From Pseudomonas laurylsulfatiphila (GTDB lineage Bacteria > Pseudomonadota > Gammaproteobacteria > Pseudomonadales > Pseudomonadaceae), in contig NZ_NIRS01000007.1 of NCBI RefSeq assembly GCF_002934665.1, forward strand, positions 295,562 through 359,561: 64,000 bases of DNA, given 5' to 3'. The notes beneath the pieces were generated by a model. The model was not told the origin of the DNA and did no database searches. It saw only the letters and a program-made list of their open reading frames with translations. The position numbers and the translations under genes are program-made. Position 1 is the first letter of the stretch; the number at the start of each line of letters is the position of its first letter. Positions 26,406-35,295 of the stretch are shown here, piece after piece.

Positions 26406-26924
26406 ATGTTTTCACGACGGCAATTTTTTCTAGCGAGTGGCGGGCTGGGCGTTGCAGCTCTGGCGATCGGCCTGTTGCCGAAGTTTTCCACAGGCTCGGC
26501 CTTGATCAGTGAGGCCAGCGCAGCCGAGGCGTTCGAAGTAACCCACAGCGACAGCGAGTGGCACGCGATTCTCAGCGACGAACAGTACGACATTCTGCGC
26601 GAGGAGGGCACCGAACGGGCCTACAGCAGCCCGCTGAACAACGAGCACCGCGACGGTACATTCGCCTGTGCCGGTTGCGACCTGCCGCTGTTTTCCTCGG
26701 CCACCAAGTTCGACAGCCGTACCGGTTGGCCGAGTTTCTGGGCACCGCTGGACAAGGCCGTGGCGACCCGCCAGGACCGTGCGTTCGGCATGGTCCGCGA
26801 AGAGGTGCACTGCCGGCGCTGTGGCGGGCATCTGGGCCATGTCTTCGATGACGGCCCGAAACCCACTGGCCTGCGTTACTGCATGAACGGCCTGGCGATG
26901 AAATTCGAGCCCCGAACCGTCTGA
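26406..26924 (+). CDS. msrB: Peptide methionine (R)-S-oxide reductase, exported
   Basis: 172 residues. An N-terminal twin-arginine-like signal (SRRQFFLASGG, hydrophobic to about residue 27) predicts export. The mature part is a full MsrB: zinc Cys pairs CAGC and CRRC, FDSRTGWPSF, GHLGHVFDDGP, and resolving chemistry at catalytic C159 in RYCMNG. MsrB reduces methionine-R-sulfoxide in proteins; a periplasmic form repairs oxidised envelope proteins. The ATG at 26406 follows GGAGG at 26397-26401. msrA follows after 43 bp, so the pair covers both sulfoxide stereoisomers. Confidence 0.93.
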   Translation: MFSRRQFFLASGGLGVAALAIGLLPKFSTGSALISEASAAEAFEVTHSDSEWHAILSDEQYDILREEGTERAYSSPLNNEHRDGTFACAGCDLPLFSSATKFDSRTGWPSFWAPLDKAVATRQDRAFGMVREEVHCRRCGGHLGHVFDDGPKPTGLRYCMNGLAMKFEPRTV

Positions 26925-26967
26925 ATTTTGACTGCCTGCCCCTTTGGATCATTCAGGAGTTCCTTAC

Positions 26968-27675
26968 ATGAAAAACCTGCTCACCTGGCGCCGTACGCTG
27001 TTGGCACTGGCCACCGTTGGCGTTATCGGGACATGCTCGGCGTTCTCTCTCAGTGGTGCTGAAGACTCCGTCGTTATTCCGCCGCCGGCCCTCGACGAAA
27101 CCACTCACGCTCAAAGCGCAACAGCAGTGTTCGCCGGCGGTTGTTTCTGGGGTGTGCAAGGGGTGTTTCAGCACGTCAAAGGCGTGAAAAATGCGGTTTC
27201 CGGTTACGCCGGTGGCGCGGCCGACACGGCGCAATACGAGCGTGTCAGCAACGGCAATACCGGCCATGCGGAGTCGGTCGAAGTGACTTTCGATCCGAGC
27301 CAGGTCAGCTACGGCACCTTGCTGCAAATCTACTTCTCGGTGGCGCACAACCCGACCGAGCTCAATCGCCAGGGACCGGACACCGGCACCCAGTATCGTT
27401 CGGCGATCTTTACCAAAAGTGCCGAGCAGCAGCGGGTCGCACAGGCCTACATCGCCCAGCTCGACGCCGCCCATTCGTTCGATAAACCGATCGTGACCAA
27501 GCTTGAAACCTTCAACGGTTTCTATCCGGCGGAGGAGGAACATCAGGATTTCCTGACCGAGCATCCGACCTATCCGTACATCGTGATCAATGACTTGCCG
27601 AAGGTCGCGCAGTTGAAGCAGCTGTACCCGAATCGTTATCAGGAACAGCCGGTGCTGGTGAAGGCGGGGAGGTAA
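26968..27675 (+). CDS. msrA: Peptide methionine (S)-S-oxide reductase, exported
   Basis: 235 residues. An N-terminal hydrophobic segment (RRTLLALATVGVIGTCSAFSL) acts as signal or anchor. The active-site motif GGCFWG has catalytic C59, followed by GYAGG, GHAESVEVTFDP and EEEHQDFL. MsrA reduces methionine-S-sulfoxide. The usual C-terminal recycling cysteines are not seen in the tail, so it may depend on another thiol donor. AGGAG is 8-9 nt before the ATG. Co-directional with msrB; together a periplasmic methionine repair unit. Confidence 0.93.
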   Translation: MKNLLTWRRTLLALATVGVIGTCSAFSLSGAEDSVVIPPPALDETTHAQSATAVFAGGCFWGVQGVFQHVKGVKNAVSGYAGGAADTAQYERVSNGNTGHAESVEVTFDPSQVSYGTLLQIYFSVAHNPTELNRQGPDTGTQYRSAIFTKSAEQQRVAQAYIAQLDAAHSFDKPIVTKLETFNGFYPAEEEHQDFLTEHPTYPYIVINDLPKVAQLKQLYPNRYQEQPVLVKAGR

Positions 27676-27710
27676 ATGGCGATCAGCGACTGCATGGCCT
27701 GCTCGGCCGA

Positions 27711-28616
27711 CTAGTGCTTGCCCCACCTCTGTACGGCGAATTCGACGAAGCGGCGCAGTTTCGGCAGACGGTGGCGATCCTGGGCATAGACCAGGTGCAT
27801 CGGCCGGCTGGGCGGGCAGTAATCGGGCATCAAGGCCAACAGCTTTCCGTCCTTGAGGTCCTGCTCGACCAGGGCGTCGGGCATCATCACGATGCCCATG
27901 CCGGTCCGCGCCGCCTGATGCAAACCGGCCGAACTGTTGATCAGCATCGGCCCGCTGACCCCCACGCTGACTTCGCCCTCGGGACCGGCCAGGCGCCATT
28001 CCTTTTGCACCGATTGCCAGTCATCCCCGGCCGGATAGGCAAAGGACAGGCAGTCGTGGTGTCGCAGGTCTTCAGGCGTTTGCGGTGTGCCGCGACGGGC
28101 CAGATAGTCCGGTGACGCGCACATGGTCAGGGTGTAGTCGATCAGCGGGCGGGCGATCAGGTTGGAGGGCTCCAGCGCGCCGAGGCGAAAGGCTACGTCC
28201 AGACCGTTTTCCAGCAGATCCGGGCGCCGGTTGGTCAGTACCACGTCGAGTTTCACCCGCGGGTTTTGCCGGCTGAACTCACTCAGTGCCGGTGCCAGGC
28301 GTTCGGTGCCGAAGGTCAGGGGAGCGGTAATGCGCAGCGTCCCGCTCGGTTCGTCGAGGGCCTGCTCGGCCAGACGCTCGGAATCGGCCACCAGCCCCAG
28401 CACTTCCAGGCAACGCTGGTAATACGCCACGCCGAATTCGGTCAGCCGCTGACGCCGCGTCGTGCGGTTGAGCAGGCGCACACCCAGCCGCTGCTCCAGG
28501 GCCTTGAGGTGGTTGCCGACCATGGTCGTGGACATATCGCACTGCAAAGCGGCGGCGGTCATGCTGCCGGTCTCCACCACCTTGACGTAGACGCTCATTG
28601 CCTGGAACAGATCCAT
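27711..28616 (-). CDS. LysR-family regulator
   Basis: 301 residues; N-terminal helix-turn-helix at about 16-40 (GSMTAAALQCDMSTTMVGNH) and a LysR substrate-binding domain of the DmlR-like group (LLNRTTRRQRLTEFG, NRRPDLLENGLDVAFR). The ATG at 28616 is used instead of a TTG two codons upstream. It lies divergent to the ArgD-like gene at 28719 across 102 bp, so control of that gene is the default guess. Its 3' end is convergent with msrA. Confidence 0.9.
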   Translation of the reverse strand: MDLFQAMSVYVKVVETGSMTAAALQCDMSTTMVGNHLKALEQRLGVRLLNRTTRRQRLTEFGVAYYQRCLEVLGLVADSERLAEQALDEPSGTLRITAPLTFGTERLAPALSEFSRQNPRVKLDVVLTNRRPDLLENGLDVAFRLGALEPSNLIARPLIDYTLTMCASPDYLARRGTPQTPEDLRHHDCLSFAYPAGDDWQSVQKEWRLAGPEGEVSVGVSGPMLINSSAGLHQAARTGMGIVMMPDALVEQDLKDGKLLALMPDYCPPSRPMHLVYAQDRHRLPKLRRFVEFAVQRWGKH

Positions 28617-28718
28617 TATCAAGCCCAGCTTTTAAATGATTGAAGTTTTACAGGGTTTATCCAGCTCAGGTGGCTAACCATACTGCAAAAACACCGACCC
28701 TTGCTGGAGCTTGACGTC

Positions 28719-29894
28719 ATGACCGCCGCCTGCCTGATGAGCACTTACCAACCCCTGGCCTTGAGCTTCGACAAGGGCCTGGGCACTCGCCTGTGGGATC
28801 AAGCCGGTCGCGAATACCTGGATGCGGTCGCCGGTGTGGCGGTGACCAACGTCGGCCACTCCCATCCGAAAATCGTCGCCGCCATCACCGAGCAGGCCGG
28901 GTTGCTGCTGCACACGTCGAACCTCTACAGCATCGACTGGCAACAACGGCTGGCGCAAAAACTGACACGGCTGGCGGGCATGGACCGGGTGTTTTTCAAC
29001 AACTCCGGGGCCGAAGCCAACGAAACCGCACTGAAAATCGCCCGGCTGCATGGCTGGCACAAAGGTATCGAACAGCCGCTGGTGGTGGTCATGGAGAACG
29101 CGTTCCATGGCCGCACCCTCGGCACCTTGTCGGCCAGCGACGGCCCGGCGGTGCGTCTGGGGTTCAACCAGCTGCCGGGGGATTTCGTCAAAGTGCCGTT
29201 CGGCGACCTCGATGCGCTGGACAAGGTGCAACAGGCTTACGGTTCACGGATCGTGGCGGTACTGATGGAGCCGATCCAGGGCGAAAGCGGCGTGCAACTG
29301 GCGCCACCGGGTTATCTCAAGGCCGTGCGCGAACTGTGCAACCAGCGCTCGTGGCTGTTGATGCTCGATGAAATCCAGACCGGCATCGGCCGCACCGGCC
29401 AGTGGTTTGCCTTCCAGCATGAAGGTATCGTTCCGGACGTCATGACCCTGGCCAAAGGCCTGGGCAACGGCGTGCCCATCGGCGCTTGCCTGGCCCGTGG
29501 CAAAGCGGCCGAACTGTTCACACCGGGCAGCCACGGCAGCACCTTCGGCGGTAATCCATTGGCCTGCCGGGTCGGTTGCACCGTGCTGGATATCGTTGAA
29601 GAACAAGGGCTGCTGGAAAACGCACGCCTTCAGGGCGCTCGGCTGCTCGACAGATTGCGCACAGAACTGGCGGGCAACCCGAACGTCGTGGCGATCCGTG
29701 GTCTGGGGCTGATGATCGGCATCGAACTCAAGCAACCGATCCGCGACCTGAGCCTGATCGCTGCGCGGGATCATGGCTTGCTGATCAACGTCACGCGGGG
29801 GAAAACCATTCGCCTGCTACCGCCGCTGACGATTGATGGGCGGGAGGTGGAGATGATTGTCAGGGGGGTGAGTGGTGTGGTGAAAGAGGGCTGA
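28719..29894 (+). CDS. argD: Class III aminotransferase, acetylornithine aminotransferase-like
   Basis: 391 residues, typical ArgD length. Signatures: NSGAEANETALKIAR, MENAFHGRTLG, MEPIQGESG, LDEIQTGIGRTG, and the PLP lysine K246 in LAKGLGNGVP. It transfers an amino group between N-acetylornithine (or similar omega-amines) and 2-oxoglutarate. Pseudomonads carry several paralogues (ArgD, AruC and others), so biosynthetic versus catabolic use is uncertain. A divergent LysR regulator 102 bp upstream is more typical of a regulated catabolic paralogue. Convergent with yoeB. Confidence 0.85.
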   Translation: MTAACLMSTYQPLALSFDKGLGTRLWDQAGREYLDAVAGVAVTNVGHSHPKIVAAITEQAGLLLHTSNLYSIDWQQRLAQKLTRLAGMDRVFFNNSGAEANETALKIARLHGWHKGIEQPLVVVMENAFHGRTLGTLSASDGPAVRLGFNQLPGDFVKVPFGDLDALDKVQQAYGSRIVAVLMEPIQGESGVQLAPPGYLKAVRELCNQRSWLLMLDEIQTGIGRTGQWFAFQHEGIVPDVMTLAKGLGNGVPIGACLARGKAAELFTPGSHGSTFGGNPLACRVGCTVLDIVEEQGLLENARLQGARLLDRLRTELAGNPNVVAIRGLGLMIGIELKQPIRDLSLIAARDHGLLINVTRGKTIRLLPPLTIDGREVEMIVRGVSGVVKEG

Positions 29895-29902
29895 AGTTCT
29901 GC

Positions 29903-30157
29903 TCAGTAATGGTATCTGCACATCACGACGCGTATTTCGCCGTCTTCAACGGCATAGACCAGACGATGTTCAGCCGTAATCCGGCGTGACCAGAATCCGC
30001 TCAAGTTATGCTTGAGCGGTTCGGGTTTTCCCAGACCGTCGAAAGGCTCACGCTGGATAGCCTTGATCAACAGGTTGATACGTTTGAGCCCGGCCTTATC
30101 GTTCTGCTGGAACCAGAGATAATCGTCCCAGGCTTCAGGGGTGAACTCGATATTCAT
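29903..30157 (-). CDS. yoeB: YoeB/Txe-family mRNA interferase toxin
   Basis: 84 residues, exactly E. coli YoeB length. Catalytic residues fall on the same numbers: E46, R65, H83 and Y84 (CRYHY C-terminus). YoeB cleaves mRNA in the ribosomal A site. It overlaps the antitoxin gene by 4 bp (ATGA), the standard antitoxin-first order, giving coupled translation. All active-site residues are present, so the toxin is presumably functional. Confidence 0.95.
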   Translation of the reverse strand: MNIEFTPEAWDDYLWFQQNDKAGLKRINLLIKAIQREPFDGLGKPEPLKHNLSGFWSRRITAEHRLVYAVEDGEIRVVMCRYHY

Positions 30158-30408
30158 TCTTCAATCAGTTGCCTGGCTTTGGTTTTGCCGGCTCGCAGGT
30201 TACCGATTGATTTGATCAGGCGTTCAGCGTTGGCTGGAGAGCGCAGCAGATAGGCGGTCTCTTCGAGAGCGTTGTATTCGGCCAATGACATCATCACTAC
30301 CGGCTCGCCTTTCTGACGGGTTACCAGTAGCGGGGCGCGATCTTCATTCACCCGGTCCATGGTTTGCGCCAGGTGTGCCCGAGCGTTGGTGTAGTTGATG
30401 GTTTCCAT
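30154..30408 (-). CDS. yefM: YefM-family antitoxin
   Basis: 84 residues from the ATG at 30408 (METINYTNARAHLAQTMDRV, a Phd/YefM N-terminal DNA-binding fold); SLAEYNALEETAYLL leads into the toxin-binding C-terminal helix. It neutralises YoeB and represses its own promoter, with YoeB as co-repressor. GAGGAC lies 6-8 nt upstream. Repeated TGTAC half-sites lie in the promoter at 30436-30455. Confidence 0.95.
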   Translation of the reverse strand: METINYTNARAHLAQTMDRVNEDRAPLLVTRQKGEPVVMMSLAEYNALEETAYLLRSPANAERLIKSIGNLRAGKTKARQLIEE

Positions 30409-30435
30409 GTGATTGTCCTCGCTTGATGCAAAGAA

Positions 30436-30455
30436 CGTACAGAAATGAGTACATG
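30436..30455 (-). promoter_or_regulatory. YefM-type operator half-sites
   Basis: Two TGTAC motifs 12 bp apart (GTACA at 30437-30441 and 30449-30453 on the + strand), directly upstream of yefM. YefM operators in other bacteria use TGTACA cores; autoregulation is inferred. Confidence 0.5.
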
Positions 30456-30616
30456 TTAGCAAGGCGATACCTACGAGTGGTTGTTACGCAGACAGTGCAT
30501 CCACGTCTGTATCGAGTATCGCCGAATATTCCTCGGGACGTTTCCGTGACTGATGTAATCCCATTCTGAGCTACATGCCATCCATTGGGTTTGTGTCCGA
30601 CCACAGCTGCGCAAAC

Positions 30617-31099
30617 CTACAGGTGATGAATCAGCGCCGCGATTTCCTTTCGATCTGCCAATCGGATTTTTTCGCCGCAAAACCCATCGAAAAGGCGCTG
30701 GTGCGCAGCAAATCCACTTGAGTCGTCACGGGTGCGATAGCTGCCCGCCCACTCCAGCAATGCCACCAACCGTTCGTCATCCTGTGTTTCCCGTTGGTGA
30801 AGGTTGGCGACGCATTCCTTGTCATCGACACTTAGCCAGATCAAGGCCGTGGCGCGGTGGAGGATTTCGCTGATGATCCAGCCGTAAACCCCTTCGATTA
30901 CCCAGCGCTGTTCGTCGGCCGCGATCCGTGCCATGGCCAATGCTTCGGCGCGGGGGCGGGGGATGCTGTGTTCGTCCGACAGCCAGTGAATCCGGTCGAG
31001 ATCGGTCCAGGGCTCACGCAATTGCTCGGCCAGCCGCTGCGCCAGCCAGCTCTTGCCGGAGCCGGAGTTGCCGATGATCAGGGTGCGGGTGAGGTTCAT
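30617..31099 (-). CDS. P-loop NTPase/adenylate kinase-like protein
   Basis: 160 residues. Walker A GNSGSGKS at about 10-17, DLDRIHWL near 33-40, and VIEGVYGWIISEILHRA near 67, the layout of the FlaR/adenylate kinase-like family of small nucleotide kinases. A reasonable guess is phosphorylation of a small metabolite; members are mostly uncharacterised. ATG at 31099. It stands alone between the TA pair and a REP doublet. Confidence 0.82.
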   Translation of the reverse strand: MNLTRTLIIGNSGSGKSWLAQRLAEQLREPWTDLDRIHWLSDEHSIPRPRAEALAMARIAADEQRWVIEGVYGWIISEILHRATALIWLSVDDKECVANLHQRETQDDERLVALLEWAGSYRTRDDSSGFAAHQRLFDGFCGEKIRLADRKEIAALIHHL

Positions 31100-31138
31100 G
31101 TCGAGTTGCCTCTACCTATGTGCCTGACGAGGATCACT

Positions 31139-31226
31139 GTGGGAGCGAGCTTGCTCGCGATGACGGACTCAAAGCCAACATCGATGTCGACTGATACGCC
31201 GCCATCGCGAGCAAGCTCGCTCCCAC
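31139..31226. repeat. REP doublet (GAGC class)
   Basis: GTGGGAGCGAGCTTGCTCGCGA and its reverse complement across about 44 nt, between the kinase gene and the phosphatase gene (both minus strand). Confidence 0.85.
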
Positions 31227-31239
31227 AGGGGTTATACCT

Positions 31240-33162
31240 TTAGTACTCACCCTCCGGCGCAACCATTCGTGTCTTTGGCGAGCCATTGGCGTTGTGTTGA
31301 AAAATGTCCTGCGGCTGACCCTTTTCATTAAAGAACACTTGCCCGATCCCCGCCGAGTTCCACAGCCGCTCTCCGGCTTCGGCGTGTTCCGGGACATGCG
31401 GCACGATGCGCATGCGTCGACGTTTGGTCAGCCAGTTCAGTGGCGAGCGTGGCGAGTACAGCCAGCGGTTGAGGCGGTCGAACCATTCGAGCAGGGTGGC
31501 CGGGAATTCGTTCTTGATGCCGCTGCTGGTGATCTGCCAGATGCGTGGCCCGGCCTTGCGATGGCGGATCAGCACTTCGTAGACGAAGGAGTAGTGCACA
31601 TCGCCCGACAGCACCACGTAGTTACCCGGCGTGCGCGAGTGGCGGAATATGTTCAGGATCACTTGGGCCGCGCCGCGGTGGGCCATCCAGTTTTCCGCGT
31701 CCACCAGCAGTGGATAACCGCACCAGCTGAAGACCCGCTGCACGGTTTCGATCAGTTTGACGCCGAAGATCGGCGCCGGTGAAACGATGATCGCGCTCGG
31801 GTGGTCCAGCAGTTCCTGTTGCAGTTCGCTCAGGGCTTCCCAGTCGAGCAGGCCGGAAGGCTGCTTGAGGTTCATTTCGCTGCGCCAGCGCCGGGTGCGG
31901 GTGTCGATCACGACCATGGCCGGGGTGGTCGGCAGCACGTAATGCCAGTGCTGGAATTTCAGCAGATCATCGATCAGGTCGTCCTGAACCCTGCTGTCGA
32001 GGTGGCGCTCCTGTGTGTTGGCGCTCAACGCAGCGGCCTTGTGCAGCGTGGCAGCGAAGGCATCCGGGTTGTTGCCCCAGCCCTGGCACAGCATGTACGC
32101 CAGCAGCGCGTTGCCGATGATGCGCCGGGAGAACGGATGGCCGTAGGCCGTTTCCTCCCATTGCGCGGACAGGTTCCAGTCATCGGTGATGTCGTGGTCG
32201 TCGAACATCATCAGCGTCGGCAGATGCGCCAGTGCCCGCGCGACGTTGCCGAGGCCGGCCGTGAAGGCATCGATGCGCGTTTTTTCCAGGGCGTAGCGCT
32301 TGAGCCGTTCCGGCGTCAGCGTCGGTGCCTGGGGCGCGATCAGGGTCCAGGGCACTGGCGACCAGACCAGCAAGTACATGGCCATGACTTCGGCGAAGGT
32401 CACCAGGTGATTGTCGGCACTGCTGCTGGTGAAGATCGGTTTGCGTGCGCCACCGAAGAAACGCTCGCGCAGGGTTTCATTGCTTTGTAGCGCCGGCAAC
32501 AGATCCGCACGGTGGTAGTAGCTGGCCGGATGCTCGTAGAGTCTGGCGCTGTCGCTGACCACGGCGCCTTCGAGGTGTTCGCCGAACAGGCCCAGGCGCT
32601 CGATCAAGGCGTGAATCGCCCGCAGCATCGGCCCCGCGACATCGTCGGCGTAGACCTGATCGCCGGTCATCATCAGCAGTGCCGGGCGGTCCCTGGCTGC
32701 ATGCTCCTGCGCCAGCAACCGGTCGACGCAGAGCAAGCCGTCTGCCGCTGGGTGGTGAGGCTTGCGGCAAGAGCCGTGCAGCAACTGATCGACCCGTGCG
32801 CGCAGGACGAAGTTCGGGCAGCGGGCATCGCCGTACAGCAGGTGCGGCGCCCAGTCGGCGATGCCTTGTTCTGCACCATCGATCAGCAGGTCGTAGTCGA
32901 TCGACTCGTCGCAGGGCAGGGTGCAATCGAGTCGCACGTCGATCAAGTGCACAAAGGCATGAGCCCCGACGGCAATCACCGTGCATTGCCCGCTGTCGAG
33001 GCGGATGTCACCGACGCCCTGCAAGCGCAAGGTCAGCGCCAGCGCCCGGGAACCCACCAGCCACAGCACCAGCCGCGTGGGCTCGAGGCGCCGCAGCAGC
33101 GGGCCCGCCAGGACCGGTGGCAGGGCCGGGTGAAAATCGGGCAGTGGCAGTGTGTCGGACAT
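31240..33162 (-). CDS. PhoD-like metallophosphatase
   Basis: 640 residues. The N-terminal part (about 1-110) is a beta-rich region, and the phosphatase core carries LMMTGDQVYADDVAG near 165, FDDHDITDDWNLS near 318 and VVLSGDVHYSFVYE near 528, the GDQ-Y-D, DDHD and GDVH metal-binding motifs of PhoD. PhoD enzymes are Ca/Fe-dependent phosphodiesterase/phosphomonoesterases. No signal peptide is visible, so this copy appears cytoplasmic, unlike secreted PhoD. ATG at 33162; divergent from the quinone reductase gene. Confidence 0.88.
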   Translation of the reverse strand: MSDTLPLPDFHPALPPVLAGPLLRRLEPTRLVLWLVGSRALALTLRLQGVGDIRLDSGQCTVIAVGAHAFVHLIDVRLDCTLPCDESIDYDLLIDGAEQGIADWAPHLLYGDARCPNFVLRARVDQLLHGSCRKPHHPAADGLLCVDRLLAQEHAARDRPALLMMTGDQVYADDVAGPMLRAIHALIERLGLFGEHLEGAVVSDSARLYEHPASYYHRADLLPALQSNETLRERFFGGARKPIFTSSSADNHLVTFAEVMAMYLLVWSPVPWTLIAPQAPTLTPERLKRYALEKTRIDAFTAGLGNVARALAHLPTLMMFDDHDITDDWNLSAQWEETAYGHPFSRRIIGNALLAYMLCQGWGNNPDAFAATLHKAAALSANTQERHLDSRVQDDLIDDLLKFQHWHYVLPTTPAMVVIDTRTRRWRSEMNLKQPSGLLDWEALSELQQELLDHPSAIIVSPAPIFGVKLIETVQRVFSWCGYPLLVDAENWMAHRGAAQVILNIFRHSRTPGNYVVLSGDVHYSFVYEVLIRHRKAGPRIWQITSSGIKNEFPATLLEWFDRLNRWLYSPRSPLNWLTKRRRMRIVPHVPEHAEAGERLWNSAGIGQVFFNEKGQPQDIFQHNANGSPKTRMVAPEGEY

Positions 33163-33364
33163 CCGGGGTCAAGACTCTTGGGGCATCGAGGCGGGCGATG
33201 ATAGCGCAGGTGGCAGAACCAGCTGGAACGATCCCGTTTCTGCCTGTCACCAAATGAAAAGCCATTGTCGTCTGATGAGAAGCGTCTCAACAGGCCTCGT
33301 CCTACAGTCCAATCAGCGCAATTCGATGCAACACGCCCATATTGCAGATTGGAGAATAAGAAAA

Positions 33365-34345
33365 ATGGCCAAAGCCGTACGCTTTTATGAAACCGGTGGT
33401 CCCGAAGTTCTACGTTACGAGGACGTCGAAGTCGGCGAACCCGGTCCAGGCCAGGTTCGTCTCCGTCATGTGGCGGTTGGCTTGAACTACGCCGACACCT
33501 ATTTCCGTAACGGTACCTATCCGATTCCGCTGCCTAATGGCATGGGCGTCGAGGCTTCCGGCGTGGTCCAGGCCGTTGGTGAAGGGGTCACCAACGTCGA
33601 AGTCGGTGACCGCGTCACCTACACCGGTTTTCTCAATACCCTCGGCGCCTACAGCACCGAGCGCCTGATCCCGGCCGCGCCGCTGATCAAGCTGCCGGAA
33701 ACCATCAGCTTCGAAACCGCCGCCGCCATGACCATGCGCGGTTTGACGTCTTCGTACCTGATGCGCCGCATCTACGACTTCAAGGCCGGCGACAGCATCC
33801 TGCTGCACGCCGCTGCCGGTGGTGTCGGCCTGATCGTTTCGCAGTGGGCCAAGTTGCTGGGCCTGAACGTGATCGGCACGGTTTCGACCGAGCAAAAGGC
33901 AGAAATCGCCCGGGCTCACGGTTGCGACCATACGATCAATTACAGCCATGAAGACGTCGCCGCTCGCGTTCGCGAACTGACCGACGGCGTGGGCGTCAAC
34001 GTGGTGTTCGACAGTGTTGGCAAGAACACCTTCATGGGTTCGCTGGATTCGTTGAAACCCCGTGGCCTGATGGTCTGCGTGGGTACCGCATCCGGACCGA
34101 TCCCGGCATTCGATCCAGTGATGCTGGCGATGAAAGGTTCGCTGTACCTGACCCGTCCTGCCCTGGCCAACTACATCAGCGACCCGGCCGAAAAAGCCGC
34201 CCTGGCCGGCGAGTTGTTCGACCACGTCGGCAGCGGCCGGATCAAGATCGAGATCAACCAGCACTACGCCTTGCAGGACGCGGTGCAGGCCCATCGCGAC
34301 CTTGAATCGCGCAAGACTACCGGCTCTTCGATTTTCGTCGTTTAA
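33365..34345 (+). CDS. NADPH:quinone reductase-type oxidoreductase
   Basis: 326 residues of the medium-chain dehydrogenase/reductase superfamily, zinc-free QOR branch. GVEASGVVQAVGEGV near 60, the nucleotide-binding AAAGGVGLIVSQWAKLLG near 145-165, and a GTVSTEQKAEIARAHG loop that prefers NADPH. It reduces quinones or enones by one or two electrons. GGAG is 9-12 nt before the ATG. A TauD-type gene follows after 13 bp; probably one operon to 36348 or beyond. Confidence 0.92.
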   Translation: MAKAVRFYETGGPEVLRYEDVEVGEPGPGQVRLRHVAVGLNYADTYFRNGTYPIPLPNGMGVEASGVVQAVGEGVTNVEVGDRVTYTGFLNTLGAYSTERLIPAAPLIKLPETISFETAAAMTMRGLTSSYLMRRIYDFKAGDSILLHAAAGGVGLIVSQWAKLLGLNVIGTVSTEQKAEIARAHGCDHTINYSHEDVAARVRELTDGVGVNVVFDSVGKNTFMGSLDSLKPRGLMVCVGTASGPIPAFDPVMLAMKGSLYLTRPALANYISDPAEKAALAGELFDHVGSGRIKIEINQHYALQDAVQAHRDLESRKTTGSSIFVV

Positions 34346-34358
34346 GGAGCGGCCAGCC

Positions 34359-35207
34359 ATGAAAGTCGAACAATTGACCTGCAGCATTGGCGCCGAACTG
34401 ATCGGCGTCAACCTGGCCGACGCGGTGCATGACGACGGTCTGTTTGCCGAGATTCGTGCCCAGTTGCTCAAGCACCGCGTGGTGTTCCTGCGCGATCAGG
34501 ACATCACCCGCGCCGAGCACGTGGCCTTCGCCCGACGCTTCGGCGAGCTGGAAGATCATCCGGTGGCCGGCAGTGATCCGGATCATCCTGGACTGGTGCG
34601 GATCTACAAGAATCCTGACCAGCCGATGGATCGCTATGAAAACGCCTGGCACACCGATGCCACCTGGCGCGAAGCACCGCCAATGGGCTGTGTGCTGCGT
34701 TGCGTGGAATGCCCGCCAGTGGGCGGCGACACCATGTGGACCAACATGGTCCAGGCCTATGCGAACTTGCCGGAAGACGTAAAGGTCAAGATCGCCGACC
34801 TGCGTGCCCGCCACAGCATCGAAGCGAGCTTCGGTGCGGCGATGCCGATTGAAAAACGCCTGGCGCTCAAGGCGATGTACCCGGACGCCGAACACCCGGT
34901 GGTGCGCACCCATCCGGAAACCGGCGAGAAGGTGCTGTTCGTCAACGCGTTCACCACCCACTTCAGCAACTACCACACCCCTGAGCGGGTGCGCTTCGGC
35001 CAGGACGCCAACCCCGGCGCTGGCGAGTTGCTGCGCTACCTGATCAGTCAGGCGTACATCCCTGAGTATCAGGTGCGCTGGCGCTGGAAGCCGAACAGCA
35101 TCGCCATCTGGGACAACCGCAGTACCCAGCATTACGCCGTCATGGATTACCCGCCCTGCCATCGCAAGATGGAACGTGCCGGGATCATCGGCGACAAGAC
35201 GTTCTGA
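34359..35207 (+). CDS. TauD/TfdA-family Fe(II)/2-oxoglutarate dioxygenase
   Basis: 282 residues, the usual TauD length. The metal triad is H98-T-D100 in HTDATW and H258 in STQHYAV; the 2-oxoglutarate arginine is in CHRKMERAGI near 270. Unlike the H-x-E enzyme at 7762 it has the standard H-x-D. TauD releases sulfite from taurine; TfdA and others hydroxylate ethers, amino acids or alkylsulfates. AAGGAG sits before the ATG at 34359. Neighbouring BKACE, MFS, Rieske and YeiH genes suggest a catabolic pathway; desulfonation is one option. Confidence 0.9.
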   Translation: MKVEQLTCSIGAELIGVNLADAVHDDGLFAEIRAQLLKHRVVFLRDQDITRAEHVAFARRFGELEDHPVAGSDPDHPGLVRIYKNPDQPMDRYENAWHTDATWREAPPMGCVLRCVECPPVGGDTMWTNMVQAYANLPEDVKVKIADLRARHSIEASFGAAMPIEKRLALKAMYPDAEHPVVRTHPETGEKVLFVNAFTTHFSNYHTPERVRFGQDANPGAGELLRYLISQAYIPEYQVRWRWKPNSIAIWDNRSTQHYAVMDYPPCHRKMERAGIIGDKTF

Positions 35208-35295
35208 TCGAACGCCACCTGCATTCGCACTCGTAAACACGCCAGCCCGGCTCGACCCCGGGTGGGCGGGACAATCATAAGAACTGGAGTAGACC

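Noticed and set aside
34359..35207. Assigning this gene as tauD itself
   Set aside because: Motifs support only the TauD/TfdA superfamily; no tauABC genes are nearby.
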